NCBI RefSeq assembly: GCF_014212125.1
Contig: NZ_JACJVP010000041.1
Location: 143,766 to 207,765, forward strand
Length of the DNA stretch: 64,000 nt
Reading direction: 5' to 3'
DNA from: Cohnella nanjingensis
GTDB taxonomy: Bacteria > Bacillota > Bacilli > Paenibacillales > Paenibacillaceae
Shown: piece by piece, positions 25,102 through 33,809 of the stretch
How positions within the stretch are numbered: position 1 is the first letter of the stretch
How the letters are laid out: each line of letters starts with the position of its first letter
The notes under the pieces: generated by a model
Seen by the model: only the letters and a program-made list of their open reading frames with translations
What the model was told of the DNA's origin: nothing
Database searches by the model: none
Translations under genes and position numbers: made by a program

Positions 25102-26241
25102 TTATTTTTTATCGGCCAATCGGCTTATCAACGCGTCATAGAGATGGATCAGCTCTTCGGACGGACGAATGCCGAGCTCCCGGCTGAGCAGCCGCACGTA
25201 GTCGGTATACAGCGCCGTCAATCCCTTCTTGTCCCCGGTCTGCTCGCGCAGCGTCATCAGCAGCCGCATCACCGACTCGTCCAGCGGATTGCGTTCGTTC
25301 AGCTTCAGCAGCAGCCGCAATGCGGCTGTCATATCCCTCGACGCGATCAGCGCCTCCGCGAGCCGCTTGACGAACGAGGCGTACAATTCCGCGTAGCGCG
25401 CCGTCTCGTGGACGGCCCATACGTACGCCTTATCCCCGAACAGATCGCCCGCATACATTCGTTCGATCTGCAGCGCCTGCTCTACGCTGTCGGCTCCGCT
25501 GGACAGCCATTGCTCCGCTTGCCGCTCGAATGCCAAGCAGTCGACAAGGGGGTCCTGCAGCTCAAGCGCGTAGCCGTCGTTCTCCGAGCGTACGACGTCC
25601 CGCATGCCCAGCGGCTCCAGAGACTTGCGCAATTGATAGACGGTCGTATTCAAGTAGCTCTCCGCATTGGCCTGATACATGCCGCCGAAGATGTCCGCGA
25701 TGAGCCTGGAACGGGGAATCCGCTTGCCTCGGTACATCAGCAGGTAGGCGAACAGCTCCGCGCACTTCCGGGAGATCCACTTGACGCGGCCCGTGCCATT
25801 GCTCACCGAGACGTCGCCGAGCGCCGTAACGACGATCCGCCCTGCGTCCGGAGAGAGCGAGGCTGGCGGCGGCTGGCTGAGGGAGCGACGGTTCGCCATG
25901 GCGCGATTGACCGCCCGCTGCAGACGGTCCTGGGCGACGGGCTTGACCAGATAGTCCAGCACGGACAGCTCGTAGGCATGCAAGGCGAATTCCTTGTGCG
26001 ACGTGACGAAGACGACTTGCATCGCCGACGCTTCCACCTCCGCGGCGAACGCCATCCCGCTCTCGCCCGGCATGGAGATGTCTACCAGCGCCAGTCCGAT
26101 ATCGTCGTTCTCCCGGAGGAACATGGCGGCGGACTTCGTATCCGTGAACGCGCCCGCCACCTGGACGCCGGGCAGCTTGGCCAGCATTTTGCGCAGAATC
26201 AAATGCATCGTCGGCTCATCGTCCACCAAGATGACTTTCAA
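25102..26241 (-). CDS. Response regulator with SARP/BTAD output domain
   Basis: A 379-residue regulator. The receiver domain starts KVILVDDEPTMHLIL, with the phosphoacceptor at Asp54 (LALVDISMPGESG) and the conserved Lys in DYLVKPV. Residues about 135-230 form a winged-helix DNA-binding domain (AYLLMYRGKRIPRSRLIADI, then YLNTTVYQLRKSLE), and the C-terminal 150 residues look like a bacterial transcriptional activation domain of helical repeats. This is the SARP/AfsR layout known mostly from antibiotic regulators. The TTG at 26241 has GGGAGG nine bases upstream; an ATG at 26265 has none. It overlaps the kinase gene by 26 bases, so the pair is one operon. Control of the adjacent RiPP cluster is likely but unproven. 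Confidence 0.88.
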   Translation of the reverse strand: MKVILVDDEPTMHLILRKMLAKLPGVQVAGAFTDTKSAAMFLRENDDIGLALVDISMPGESGMAFAAEVEASAMQVVFVTSHKEFALHAYELSVLDYLVKPVAQDRLQRAVNRAMANRRSLSQPPPASLSPDAGRIVVTALGDVSVSNGTGRVKWISRKCAELFAYLLMYRGKRIPRSRLIADIFGGMYQANAESYLNTTVYQLRKSLEPLGMRDVVRSENDGYALELQDPLVDCLAFERQAEQWLSSGADSVEQALQIERMYAGDLFGDKAYVWAVHETARYAELYASFVKRLAEALIASRDMTAALRLLLKLNERNPLDESVMRLLMTLREQTGDKKGLTALYTDYVRLLSRELGIRPSEELIHLYDALISRLADKK

Positions 26242-28045
26242 CCGTCTTCGCCTCCCATTCGCCATCGTCGTACGCAGCCCGTCCGCCCGCAGAACCGGGC
26301 AACGTGAAGAAGAAGGTCGAACCGTTGCCCGGCACGCTGTCGAACCAGAGGCTGCCGCCATGGATCCGGACGAATTCGCGGGTCAGCATCAGTCCGAATC
26401 TCGTATTCCCCTGATCGTCCCCGGTGTCCGGCAGCTTGGAGAACGGCTCTTCCTGAAGCAGCATCCTGGACGTCGTCTCGTCGACGCCCGCTCCGTTGTC
26501 GCGTACCGACACGACGATCCGCTCGCCTTCCCGCTCAGCCCCGACTTCGATCGCGCCGCCCTTCCCGGTATACTTGATCGCGTTCGAGAGCAGATTCCGC
26601 AGAATGAGATCCAGCATCTCTTTGTCGGCGCTGACCGCGAAGTTCTCGTCGATGCGCTCCGTCATCCGAATCTGCTTCATGCCGGCCTTCGCGGCGGCAA
26701 GCGACAGCGCCTGCCGGACGACCTGCTGCAGATTCCAGCCCAGCGGATGGAACGCGACCTTCCCTTTCTGATTGCGGTACCAATCCAGCAGATTCTCCAC
26801 GAGATGGAACGTATTCTGCACTTGGCCTTGGAGCTCTCTGAACACGTCGGCATGCGCCATCTCGGCGGCGGCCAGCTCCTCGCCCAGCAGCTCGGTCAGA
26901 CTGACGAGGAGCGCGATCGGATCGCGGATGTCGTGCGCCACGACCGTGAACATCTTGTCCTTGAACGCGTTCAGCTCGGACAGCTGCCGGGCGTTCTCGC
27001 GCAGCCGGGCCTCGTTCTCCTTCAGCTCCGTAATATCGTTCAATACCAGAATCTTGCCGATCGGGACCGTGCCCGAATCATAGAGGAACGACAAGCTGCA
27101 GTTGTAATGCTTGTTCCGGCTCTCCTGATAGCGATGGAACGGGAAGCGTTCGTCCCCGGCGGCCGCGCCGCGAATGCGGGCTAGCAGCTCCGGGCTGCCC
27201 GACAGCACCTCCGCGGCAATGGCGGGATAGCGCTTCGTCAGGCCGAGTTCGGGAAGCGCCTCCGCCGCCGCTTCGTTGTAGCTGACGATCTGGTCCTCAT
27301 AATCAAACAGAACGACGCCGTCTCGGATCGTATCGAACACTTTGGCTTGGGCAAGCGGCGTCAAGCGTAGCAGATTGAACCGGAATATGCCCCACATGAA
27401 GGCAACGCCCGATACGGCGAACCCGAAAGGCGTCAGATCGATGCGGATGCCGAACCAAAAGACCAGATTGAAGAGCATAGGCACGACTGCGCCCAGAATG
27501 AGGACGGCGATCTGCTTGCGCACGACCGGCAAAGCGCGCCAGTACATCGGGATGAAGATCGAATAACCGCACAGGATGACGGCATAATTGTAGATGGCGT
27601 GAACCTTGTACCAAGGTCCTTTGACCGTCGTATACAAAGGAATGGAGGCGTCCGGATTCAAGTCGTAGCGCGAATAGACGAGGTGATGCCAATCATTGGT
27701 CAAGTGGAGGAGGAAGACCGCGGCGGGAACGACGAACAGCGCGAGCGCGAGGCGCTTCCGGTAGCGGCCGGCCACCCCCGTGAATTGAAGGAGCATCAGG
27801 AGCCAGAGCGGCGTGACGAACGGAATGCCCAAATATTCGATCTGCAGCGACAGCTTCACTTCGCCCAAGTTCCGGCTGATCAACTCGAACGCGTAGCCTG
27901 CCGCATAGCACGCCGCAGCCAGCATGGTCAGAATCATCGTCTTGGCGACGGGCAGATGGCGCTTGCGGTAGGACAAAAACGAGATAAACGCCATCAGCGC
28001 CGCTGCGAGAAAGAGCAGCATCGCCATCCATTGTCTTGTATCCAA
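26216..28045 (-). CDS. Sensor histidine kinase with 7TM-type sensor region
   Basis: A 609-residue membrane kinase. Seven or so hydrophobic helices occupy residues 1-225, resembling the 7TM histidine-kinase N-terminal domain. A PAS-like domain follows (FDTIRDGVVLFDYEDQIVSY). The HisKA site is VVAHDIRDPIALL, the N-box NLLSNAIKYTGKGG, and the G-boxes DNGAGVD and FGLMLTREFV. The TTG at 28045 has GGGGAG about ten bases upstream. Its stop overlaps the response regulator start. It should autophosphorylate on signal and pass phosphate to the SARP regulator. The signal is unknown; the adjacent RiPP export operon suggests a peptide or membrane cue. Confidence 0.9.
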   Translation of the reverse strand: MDTRQWMAMLLFLAAALMAFISFLSYRKRHLPVAKTMILTMLAAACYAAGYAFELISRNLGEVKLSLQIEYLGIPFVTPLWLLMLLQFTGVAGRYRKRLALALFVVPAAVFLLHLTNDWHHLVYSRYDLNPDASIPLYTTVKGPWYKVHAIYNYAVILCGYSIFIPMYWRALPVVRKQIAVLILGAVVPMLFNLVFWFGIRIDLTPFGFAVSGVAFMWGIFRFNLLRLTPLAQAKVFDTIRDGVVLFDYEDQIVSYNEAAAEALPELGLTKRYPAIAAEVLSGSPELLARIRGAAAGDERFPFHRYQESRNKHYNCSLSFLYDSGTVPIGKILVLNDITELKENEARLRENARQLSELNAFKDKMFTVVAHDIRDPIALLVSLTELLGEELAAAEMAHADVFRELQGQVQNTFHLVENLLDWYRNQKGKVAFHPLGWNLQQVVRQALSLAAAKAGMKQIRMTERIDENFAVSADKEMLDLILRNLLSNAIKYTGKGGAIEVGAEREGERIVVSVRDNGAGVDETTSRMLLQEEPFSKLPDTGDDQGNTRFGLMLTREFVRIHGGSLWFDSVPGNGSTFFFTLPGSAGGRAAYDDGEWEAKTVESHLGGR

Positions 28046-28201
28046 GTCAGCGGCTCCCCTGCATCGAATTCCTACGGAACCGACCTACGAGCCGGTTCGA
28101 CAAAAACGTACTTCATTCATTCTATCATCTTAGCAAGAACAAGTGGATGCCCAGGAATGATGGAATCCTTCATTTCGGGAAATGTTCGGACGCAAGTAAA
28201 A

Positions 28202-28290
28202 ACGGCTTTGCCGTCTTCCTAGACGGCGACACGTTTTTATCGTCGGTCATACAGAAATGAATAGGCGTAAAACTTATAAATTCTGTATGA
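28202..28290. repeat. Structured dispersed repeat, copy A
   Basis: About 89 bases nearly identical to 33167-33257. Conserved parts are ACGGC-TTGCCGTC (hairpin), ACGTTTTTATCG, and a third stem CATACAGAA/TTCTGTATG around GGCGTAAAACTTAT. Bases that differ between copies often keep pairing, which points to a structured RNA or transposable repeat. It lies in the otherwise empty gap between the histidine kinase start and the terminator of the VWA gene. Confidence 0.75.
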
Positions 28291-28297
28291 CAAACAA

Positions 28298-28321
28298 AAG
28301 AGGGGTTCGTCGCCCCTCTTT
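28298..28321 (-). terminator. Terminator of the VWA lipoprotein gene
   Basis: Stem AAAGAGGGG/CCCCTCTTT with a short loop, followed on the minus strand by TTTGTTTG. It lies 14 bases after the stop codon of the VWA gene and has the expected orientation. Confidence 0.82.
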
Positions 28322-28334
28322 ACTGCCGCAGCCG

Positions 28335-29738
28335 TCAGTTATTTTTCTTATTCGTCAAATCATCGACATTCCGATCTCCTTCCTCCTTGATGTCGTCATA
28401 GACCTTTTTCCCGCTTTTAGACACTTCGTCATACAATTGTTTCCCGGTATCGCGTGCATAGGTCCAAGCGAAATTCTTGCGCTCCGTAATCTTTTGGGAG
28501 AGCTCGCTGCGAGGAAAATCCTTTCCGTTTTTGGTTTCCAGATACTTAAGGGCTGCTAGCAAATTCGCATTTTCCGTGTTCGCTAGACGTTGCATCGTTT
28601 CTTGCGTTTGATTAATGGCCCCCTGTTTCTGTTCTTTTTGTATATTGGCGTCCCCTTCCCCCTTTTCTTTCCATAACGTCCACTCGCCTCGTAATTTATC
28701 ATACGCTTTATTCAGATAATTTTTTAGCGCTTCGTCATTATCAACGGAGATAAATTCTCCGCCGCCGGACGTAGCAACCTGTCGCAGCAGTTTTTGCCCT
28801 TCATTGTCCACATTGAATCCGATAATATTCACTACGGTCTTCACTTTGGATTGGTTGAGTTCTTTGGCAACCTGTACTGGATTGCCTCCGCAGGTTTCAA
28901 TCCCATCGCTTACCACATATACGATCGAATCGGTTGTCTCCGGATTTATATCTTGTTTTACGGACTTCAGCGCATTCGCAATGGGTGTCCATCCAGCCGG
29001 CTTTATACCTTGAAGCACCTCTTTGATCTGGTCGGTCTGATCCCCTTGACCATGGAAGATTTCTTCCGTGCTGCTACAGGATACTTGTTTATCTTTCTGA
29101 TCTCCCGTTCCTTTATGACCGTATACCCGCAAAGATACCTCTGCATTTTTGGGCAATTTATCCGCGAAGCTCTGAATCGCTTCTTTGGCGGAGTCCATTT
29201 TTGATTTTTTATTGATCTGTGCTTTCATGCTTCCGCTTGCATCAAGCAAGAGGGAGATGTGCAACTTCTTGCTCGCGGGTAATGTAATCTTATCGTTAGG
29301 CCGTTCATTATTCACCTTCACTTCGGTCTCAAAGTTCATGAACGTGGTCACATAAGGGCGATAATCTTCTGCCAATAGGAGGAGCAGTTCTTCCGTATAC
29401 TGATCCGCTGTCAAATCGCTTGATAATTGATCCAGAGCTTCTTGGACTTTCTGTTCGTCATAGTTAGAACCGGCAAAACGTCCCGGAGATTTCATTAGTA
29501 TTTGTTCATCCGTTAAGGAAGTCTGAGCCTCGCTTGGATTGGCGTCCGATGGGTTCTGACTTTCTGAGTTGGAGTCGCTTGGATCTGAATGGGATGGGCT
29601 CTGACTTTCTGAAGGTGCTTTACTTGGAGTGGGATCGGATGGGTCCTGAATGGTTGAAGCTTTCTTATCTGGTCCACTACTGCAACCAGCAAGGACTACG
29701 ACTAACGTTACCAATAATAAGACGGACTTTCGAAACAT
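28335..29738 (-). CDS. VWA-domain lipoprotein
   Basis: A 467-residue surface lipoprotein. The signal peptide MFRKSVLLLVTLVVVLAGC ends in a lipobox, followed by a Ser/Pro/Asp-rich spacer of about 45 residues (PSDPTPSKAPSESQSPSHSD type). A von Willebrand factor A domain follows with an intact MIDAS, LLLDASGSMKAQ, then TPIANAL and VVSDGIETCGG. The C-terminal part is Lys/Glu-rich and helical (KGEGDANIQKEQKQGA). VWA domains bind protein ligands via a metal ion. The ATG at 29738 has GGAGGTGA upstream, so ten residues of the longer frame are excluded. Base composition is clearly more AT-rich than the kinase region, suggesting a separate origin. Confidence 0.88.
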   Translation of the reverse strand: MFRKSVLLLVTLVVVLAGCSSGPDKKASTIQDPSDPTPSKAPSESQSPSHSDPSDSNSESQNPSDANPSEAQTSLTDEQILMKSPGRFAGSNYDEQKVQEALDQLSSDLTADQYTEELLLLLAEDYRPYVTTFMNFETEVKVNNERPNDKITLPASKKLHISLLLDASGSMKAQINKKSKMDSAKEAIQSFADKLPKNAEVSLRVYGHKGTGDQKDKQVSCSSTEEIFHGQGDQTDQIKEVLQGIKPAGWTPIANALKSVKQDINPETTDSIVYVVSDGIETCGGNPVQVAKELNQSKVKTVVNIIGFNVDNEGQKLLRQVATSGGGEFISVDNDEALKNYLNKAYDKLRGEWTLWKEKGEGDANIQKEQKQGAINQTQETMQRLANTENANLLAALKYLETKNGKDFPRSELSQKITERKNFAWTYARDTGKQLYDEVSKSGKKVYDDIKEEGDRNVDDLTNKKNN

Positions 29739-29875
29739 CAACTCACCTCCGGTTTGCAATCTTTTCAATCATACAAAATCTGGTTTGCCACATTCAAGTT
29801 TTTCCCTCCATTACCTCCGTTCAACCGGAGCCAATCCATTGGAATCCCGTTCAACTGCAGCAAGAAAATACAAAA

Positions 29876-29905
29876 AAACCGCGCAGCGTCAAGCTTTCGC
29901 GGTTC
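29876..29905 (-). terminator. Terminator after the HEAT-repeat gene
   Basis: Stem AACCGCG/CGCGGTT with a 14-base loop and A-rich flank (T-run on the minus strand), a few bases past the HEAT gene stop. Its core, CCGCGCAGC-TCAAG-TTCGCGG, is nearly the same as the terminator at 25053-25086. The gap up to 29738 otherwise holds only the VWA gene's promoter region. Confidence 0.75.
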
Positions 29906-29912
29906 TCTTAGG

Positions 29913-30356
29913 TCACAACGAAGCCCAGGTGGCCTCAAGCCACTGATCCAGGTCATCGCCTTTGTCACCCTCGTATGTATCGTATATATCCGTTCTCATC
30001 TTCTGCAGCTTCTCTTTGAACGCTTCAAACGTATGGTCCCTTGGCAAACTCTTCTTGATCCTGATCAGGGCTTTCGTCGTTCCTTTAATCAAGTCGCCTT
30101 TTTTCTGCGACGGCAATTGTACATCTTCGCCAAATGCTTTGAGCTGGCGGTAAGCGGCTTCTTGAACCTTATACACCGTATCACCGATCATGATGCGCGT
30201 TAACACGTCGATGGTTTGCTTGTTTTTCCATTGCCCCAATTCTTCGACAGCACTCAAACGTTCTCTCCAATTCGACGTTCGATTGGCGGATTTCTTCAGC
30301 TCCTCATAGTTGGGAGGAAGTTCCTTTGTTGCTTCTATATCGCTCAAACCGATCAT
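29913..30356 (-). CDS. HEAT-repeat-like small protein
   Basis: A 147-residue helical cytoplasmic protein. Residues about 20-95 resemble a HEAT repeat pair: NWRERLSAVEELGQWKNK then TIDVLTRIMIGDTVYKVQ and EAAYRQLKAFGEDV. Such repeats form protein-binding surfaces; a specific role is unknown. The ATG at 30356 is very close to AAGGAGT; the TTG three codons later has better spacing, so the exact start is uncertain. No signal peptide is present. It is followed by its own terminator and is AT-richer than neighbours. Confidence 0.72.
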   Translation of the reverse strand: MIGLSDIEATKELPPNYEELKKSANRTSNWRERLSAVEELGQWKNKQTIDVLTRIMIGDTVYKVQEAAYRQLKAFGEDVQLPSQKKGDLIKGTTKALIRIKKSLPRDHTFEAFKEKLQKMRTDIYDTYEGDKGDDLDQWLEATWASL

Positions 30357-30450
30357 ACTCCTTCTGTCTCATTCGAAATAGGCGCTCTAAAACTTCTTGG
30401 ATTGGTTCCTAGCTAAAACTCTTCCCAAAGGGCAAATACGGGACGATTGT

Positions 30451-33003
30451 TCATTCCTCCAGCCATTCTATGGCGCGCTGCAGCGCCTGTACGCGATTGT
30501 TGGCGCCAAGCTTGCGGTAGATGTTTTTCAGATGGAATTTGACCGTCTCCGCCGTGACGTTCAGATGAATAGCGATCCCCTTGTTCGACAATCCGTCCGC
30601 AATCAATCGCAATACCTTCGTCTCTTGCTTGGTTAGCCGATCTTCGCCCGAAGTCGATTTGTTCGATGCGCGATTCCATATTTGAAGCAGATGTCTCGCG
30701 TAGGCCACGGGTGTCTGGGAGGAACGTCTTAAGCGATGGCCTGGCACCTTTAAGTAAACGGAGAGCAATCTGGCCATGATGTCGCCTTCGTCCAAATAGC
30801 TGCGAATGTAACCTTGCGGTTCCGAAATGCGCAAAGCCGACTCCAACTCGGTTAGGGCAACCTCCGTTCGACCTTGCCTCTGCAGCGTCAAGCTTCGCAG
30901 AATCAGCACTTTGATTCGATCCCTGAGCCGATCCTCCTTGCTTAACAAGTGATTCAACCGCTCTAATAGATCCAGCGCTTCATCCGTCCGGCCGCATGCC
31001 CCGAGCACTCTAGCCAAAGCTAGATAGTCCGTCACGCGATTCAGCGTAAGCTCGTCCGAAGGGGCCAAACCGCACCGCCCAAGCCAATCCAGCGCATCTT
31101 GGAGCGAACCTTGCCGCAGAGATAGACAAGCTTGTTCCGCTTCGATTTTCAACATAAATAACGCATAGTCGGGGGAGTCGATCTGCAGCTTCAATTGTGC
31201 GAGCAGTTCCGATGCGCGTTGCGGATTTCCCTTCGCTTGCTGAATTCGCGAAGCGCTGATGGCAATCCGGATCAAGATCCGCGCGAACGGCTCCATGTCC
31301 CTGCGTCCAAGAACCTGATGGATATAATGCTCCGCCTCGTCCAATCGATTCCACTCGTACAACAATTGGCAGTAGGACGCGGACAAGAGACCGAAAAAAG
31401 GATATTCTTTCTTGTCTCCCCAGATCGTCATCCATTTCAATAAGAAGGCATCCGCGGCATGAAGATCGTTGATGAGCGCGAGATGATCATCAAACGAATC
31501 ATAGCCTTGATATCGGTTGCGCCCCATGGTTTGAAAGAGGCTGCCTTCCGGCACATATCGTTCGACCAGCTCGAAATAGGCCGATGTCCGCTCCAGATCC
31601 TTTTGCAGATAGGAGGCGACCGCGGAGAAAAAATATAAATTGCCCATGATTCGGCGCCATTCCGCATCGGTCATCTTCCCTTGCAGCGCTTGAAACCGGA
31701 TTTGGGCCTGCTCGACTCTCCTAAAGGCAGCGCTCCATTCTCCGACGCCGAGCAATACGGATATATAAAACAGCTCGATCATGGGCTTCTCCGCCAAAGA
31801 ATTCTCCGGCAATACGGATACCCATCGGATCAACGTCACGCTTTTCGATTGTACGAGCGTAGGCAGATTTTTCTCGATCAGCCGCACGACATCCTGGGCC
31901 TGATTCGCTTCTAAATAATGCTCCACCGCTTCTTCGTCAAATCCATGATGCTCCAGCCAGTTCGCCGCTCGGGTATGTACTTCCATCCATTTGTTCGGTT
32001 GGGTTCTGAACAATAGTTGTTGCAAGAAGTCGGAAAGCAAATGATGATACCTATACCACTCCCTGTGATCGTCTAAAGGGATGACAAACAAATTCAGCTG
32101 CTCCAGCTTCTCCAATTGCGCTTGACCGTTCGTTTGCCCCGTTACGGCCTGACACAGGGAATGATTCATTCGGCTCAGTATAGAAGTTTCCAGTAGAAAA
32201 TCGCGGATCGGCTCGGATTGATGACGGAATACTTCTTCCAGCAAATAATCGGAGATCGGATGCCGTTGACCGCTGAATTGCTGTATCGTCCGTGCGACAT
32301 TATCGCTTCGTCTCAGAGAGATGGCCGCCAATTGCAGCCCGCTGATCCAGCCTTCCGTCTGCCGGAACAGCTCCGCGACTTGCGCTTGGGTCAACGCAAG
32401 ATCGGTCGTCTCTCGAAAAAAGGCAAGCCCCTCGTCCAGTTGGAAACGCAAATCGTTCATCTTGATATGATGGAATTCGCCTTTGGCCAGAAGCCTGGCG
32501 GTAGGTATCGTCAGTTCGGTGCGGCTTGCGATGTAGAGATGAACGCGGGAAGGCAGATGCTCTAGCAGATAAGTCATCGAGCGATGAATGGAGGAGACTT
32601 CAATGATATGGTAATCATCGAAAATCAGGACCAGCTCGCCGGTCATCCGATCGAGTTCATTCAGGAGCGCCGCGATCGCGGGCTCCAGATTCTCCGAAGG
32701 CCCGTTGTCGATCATAGACTCGACCGTTCGACCGAAGCCGGGGACATGCTCCCGGATGGAAGCGATCACATAACGCCAGAACTGAATCCAATCGTTGTCC
32801 TGCCGATCTAGCGAGACCCAAGCCGCATGGCTGCCGCATTGCTTCACCCATTCGCTTAAAGCTGTCGTTTTCCCGTAACCGGCCTGAGCGGACACAAGCG
32901 TCAGCTTGGCGCTCATTCCCTCATCCAGTTTACGCATCAGCCTTGGACGGGTCACCAAAGCGTTGCGCACATGTGGGATATGAAGTTTGGTTGATACGAT
33001 CAA
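30451..33003 (-). CDS. MalT-like LuxR family ATP-dependent regulator
   Basis: An 850-residue LAL-type regulator. The N-terminal P-loop ATPase has Walker A LVSAQAGYGKTTALSEW and a Walker B-like LVLIFDDYHII. Long tetratricopeptide-like helical repeats fill the middle. A C-terminal LuxR helix-turn-helix, LTKQETKVLRLIADGLSNKG with TAETVKFHLKNIYRKLG, binds DNA. MalT homologues bind ATP and an inducer sugar or peptide and activate a regulon as multimers. The TTG at 33003 follows GGAGGG at six bases; a TTG at 33021 is possible. It is alone, with no obvious target beside it. Confidence 0.9.
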   Translation of the reverse strand: MIVSTKLHIPHVRNALVTRPRLMRKLDEGMSAKLTLVSAQAGYGKTTALSEWVKQCGSHAAWVSLDRQDNDWIQFWRYVIASIREHVPGFGRTVESMIDNGPSENLEPAIAALLNELDRMTGELVLIFDDYHIIEVSSIHRSMTYLLEHLPSRVHLYIASRTELTIPTARLLAKGEFHHIKMNDLRFQLDEGLAFFRETTDLALTQAQVAELFRQTEGWISGLQLAAISLRRSDNVARTIQQFSGQRHPISDYLLEEVFRHQSEPIRDFLLETSILSRMNHSLCQAVTGQTNGQAQLEKLEQLNLFVIPLDDHREWYRYHHLLSDFLQQLLFRTQPNKWMEVHTRAANWLEHHGFDEEAVEHYLEANQAQDVVRLIEKNLPTLVQSKSVTLIRWVSVLPENSLAEKPMIELFYISVLLGVGEWSAAFRRVEQAQIRFQALQGKMTDAEWRRIMGNLYFFSAVASYLQKDLERTSAYFELVERYVPEGSLFQTMGRNRYQGYDSFDDHLALINDLHAADAFLLKWMTIWGDKKEYPFFGLLSASYCQLLYEWNRLDEAEHYIHQVLGRRDMEPFARILIRIAISASRIQQAKGNPQRASELLAQLKLQIDSPDYALFMLKIEAEQACLSLRQGSLQDALDWLGRCGLAPSDELTLNRVTDYLALARVLGACGRTDEALDLLERLNHLLSKEDRLRDRIKVLILRSLTLQRQGRTEVALTELESALRISEPQGYIRSYLDEGDIMARLLSVYLKVPGHRLRRSSQTPVAYARHLLQIWNRASNKSTSGEDRLTKQETKVLRLIADGLSNKGIAIHLNVTAETVKFHLKNIYRKLGANNRVQALQRAIEWLEE

Positions 33004-33064
33004 TGAAGATCCCTCCGTCAACTAGTAAGGATAGTATACCAGATTCTTGCCCCCCCACCTCCAC

Positions 33065-33093
33065 AAAAAAAGCCTCGGTGAAAGTCTCCGAGG
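33065..33093 (-). terminator. Intrinsic terminator upstream of the LuxR gene
   Basis: CCTCGG/CCGAGG stem with a 9-base loop and seven T on the minus strand (AAAAAAA at 33065-33071 on plus). It points into the LuxR gene's leader about 60 bases before its start, so it either ends a transcript from the region upstream or acts as an attenuator. Confidence 0.65.
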
Positions 33094-33166
33094 GAAGGAA
33101 AACAGCCGATTGATGTTGGCTGTCAGCCCAATTTTGGACTTTTACCATGTTAAAAGAGATATCGAT

Positions 33167-33257
33167 ACGGCATTGCCGTCTTCTCAGAAGAGGGCGATAC
33201 GTTTTTATCGGTGGTCATACAGAGATGGATAGGCGTAAAACTTATACATCTGTATGG
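33167..33257. repeat. Structured dispersed repeat, copy B
   Basis: Second copy of the element at 28202-28290, in the same orientation. It keeps ACGGCATTGCCGTC, ATACGTTTTTATCG and the stem CATACAGA...TCTGTATG around GGCGTAAAACTTAT. Three to four bases of length difference lie between the first and second hairpins. It abuts a terminator hairpin, as does copy A. Confidence 0.75.
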
Positions 33258-33258
33258 C

Positions 33259-33311
33259 TAAAAAAAGAAAGGCTCCCTTGGGACGCATCGGAATGATGCG
33301 CAACGGGAGCT
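33259..33311 (-). terminator. Terminator of the Phe-rich small-protein gene
   Basis: Long interrupted stem: GGCTCCC...GGGAGCT outside and GCATC/GATGC inside, with a T-run (TTTCTTTTTTT) on the minus strand. Lies about 45 bases after the stop of the gene at 33356. Confidence 0.75.
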
Positions 33312-33355
33312 GTTTACGTTTATCTTACCGAATGTCGCCTTTTGTCGTCAAATTC

Positions 33356-33586
33356 TTAAATAAAGAAAAAGGGAAAGAAGCCAGGGAAGAAGCCGTCAAA
33401 ACCCGGGAAAAATCCGTCAAAAAAGAAAGCCTTGATCTCGGCTTTCCCCCCTTTCGGGGCCAAAATAACATGATCGTCTCTAACGTCTTTTACGATACCT
33501 GAAATAACAGCACCATTTTTGTAATGAGCAACGATCATTTTATTCTTCAATTTTTTCTTCTGATCTGCGGTCAAAGTCGTCCTCAT
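33356..33586 (-). CDS. Small protein with Phe/Gly/Pro-rich tail, function unknown
   Basis: A 76-residue protein. The first 53 residues are basic and strand-rich (HYKNGAVISGIVKDVRDDHVIL), reminiscent of an Sm-like small barrel. The last 23 are an extreme Phe/Gly/Pro repeat (FFDGFFPGFDGFFPGFFPFF). GGAGGTG lies seven bases before the ATG, and a terminator follows, so this is a real gene. The aromatic repeat suggests self-association or insertion in a coat or envelope layer; the protein is not recognised beyond this. Confidence 0.75.
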   Translation of the reverse strand: MRTTLTADQKKKLKNKMIVAHYKNGAVISGIVKDVRDDHVILAPKGGKAEIKAFFFDGFFPGFDGFFPGFFPFFFI

Positions 33587-33721
33587 GTTGGAACACCTCC
33601 TTCGAGATATGTATTTTTATTTTATGGAATTATCATGATCATGACTTAGACAAGTATACATATTAAAAAAATGTACTCCATACTCGTTAGAGCCGCCTCA
33701 CGGGAGACATATGAACAAACT

Positions 33722-33767
33722 AGGGTTACCCTCTGCGGTTGGGTCCAACCGCATTCAGGGTAACCCT
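33722..33767. terminator. Strong hairpin, likely bidirectional terminator
   Basis: AGGGTTACCCT and AGGGTAACCCT enclose an inner stem CGGTTGG/CCAACCG. T-tracts are poor on both sides (TTCGTTT on plus, AGTTTGTT on minus). It lies between the small-protein gene and the remnant of a DoxX-like gene, so it may have been that gene's terminator. The span 33600-33720 shows nothing else. Confidence 0.6.
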
Positions 33768-33809
33768 TCGTTTATCCTCTGCTGCTATCATCGATTCGTT
33801 GCCGACGCC

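Noticed and set aside
32930..33148. Minus-strand frame of 72 codons upstream of the LuxR gene
   Set aside because: It crosses a terminator hairpin and overlaps the real LuxR start in another frame.
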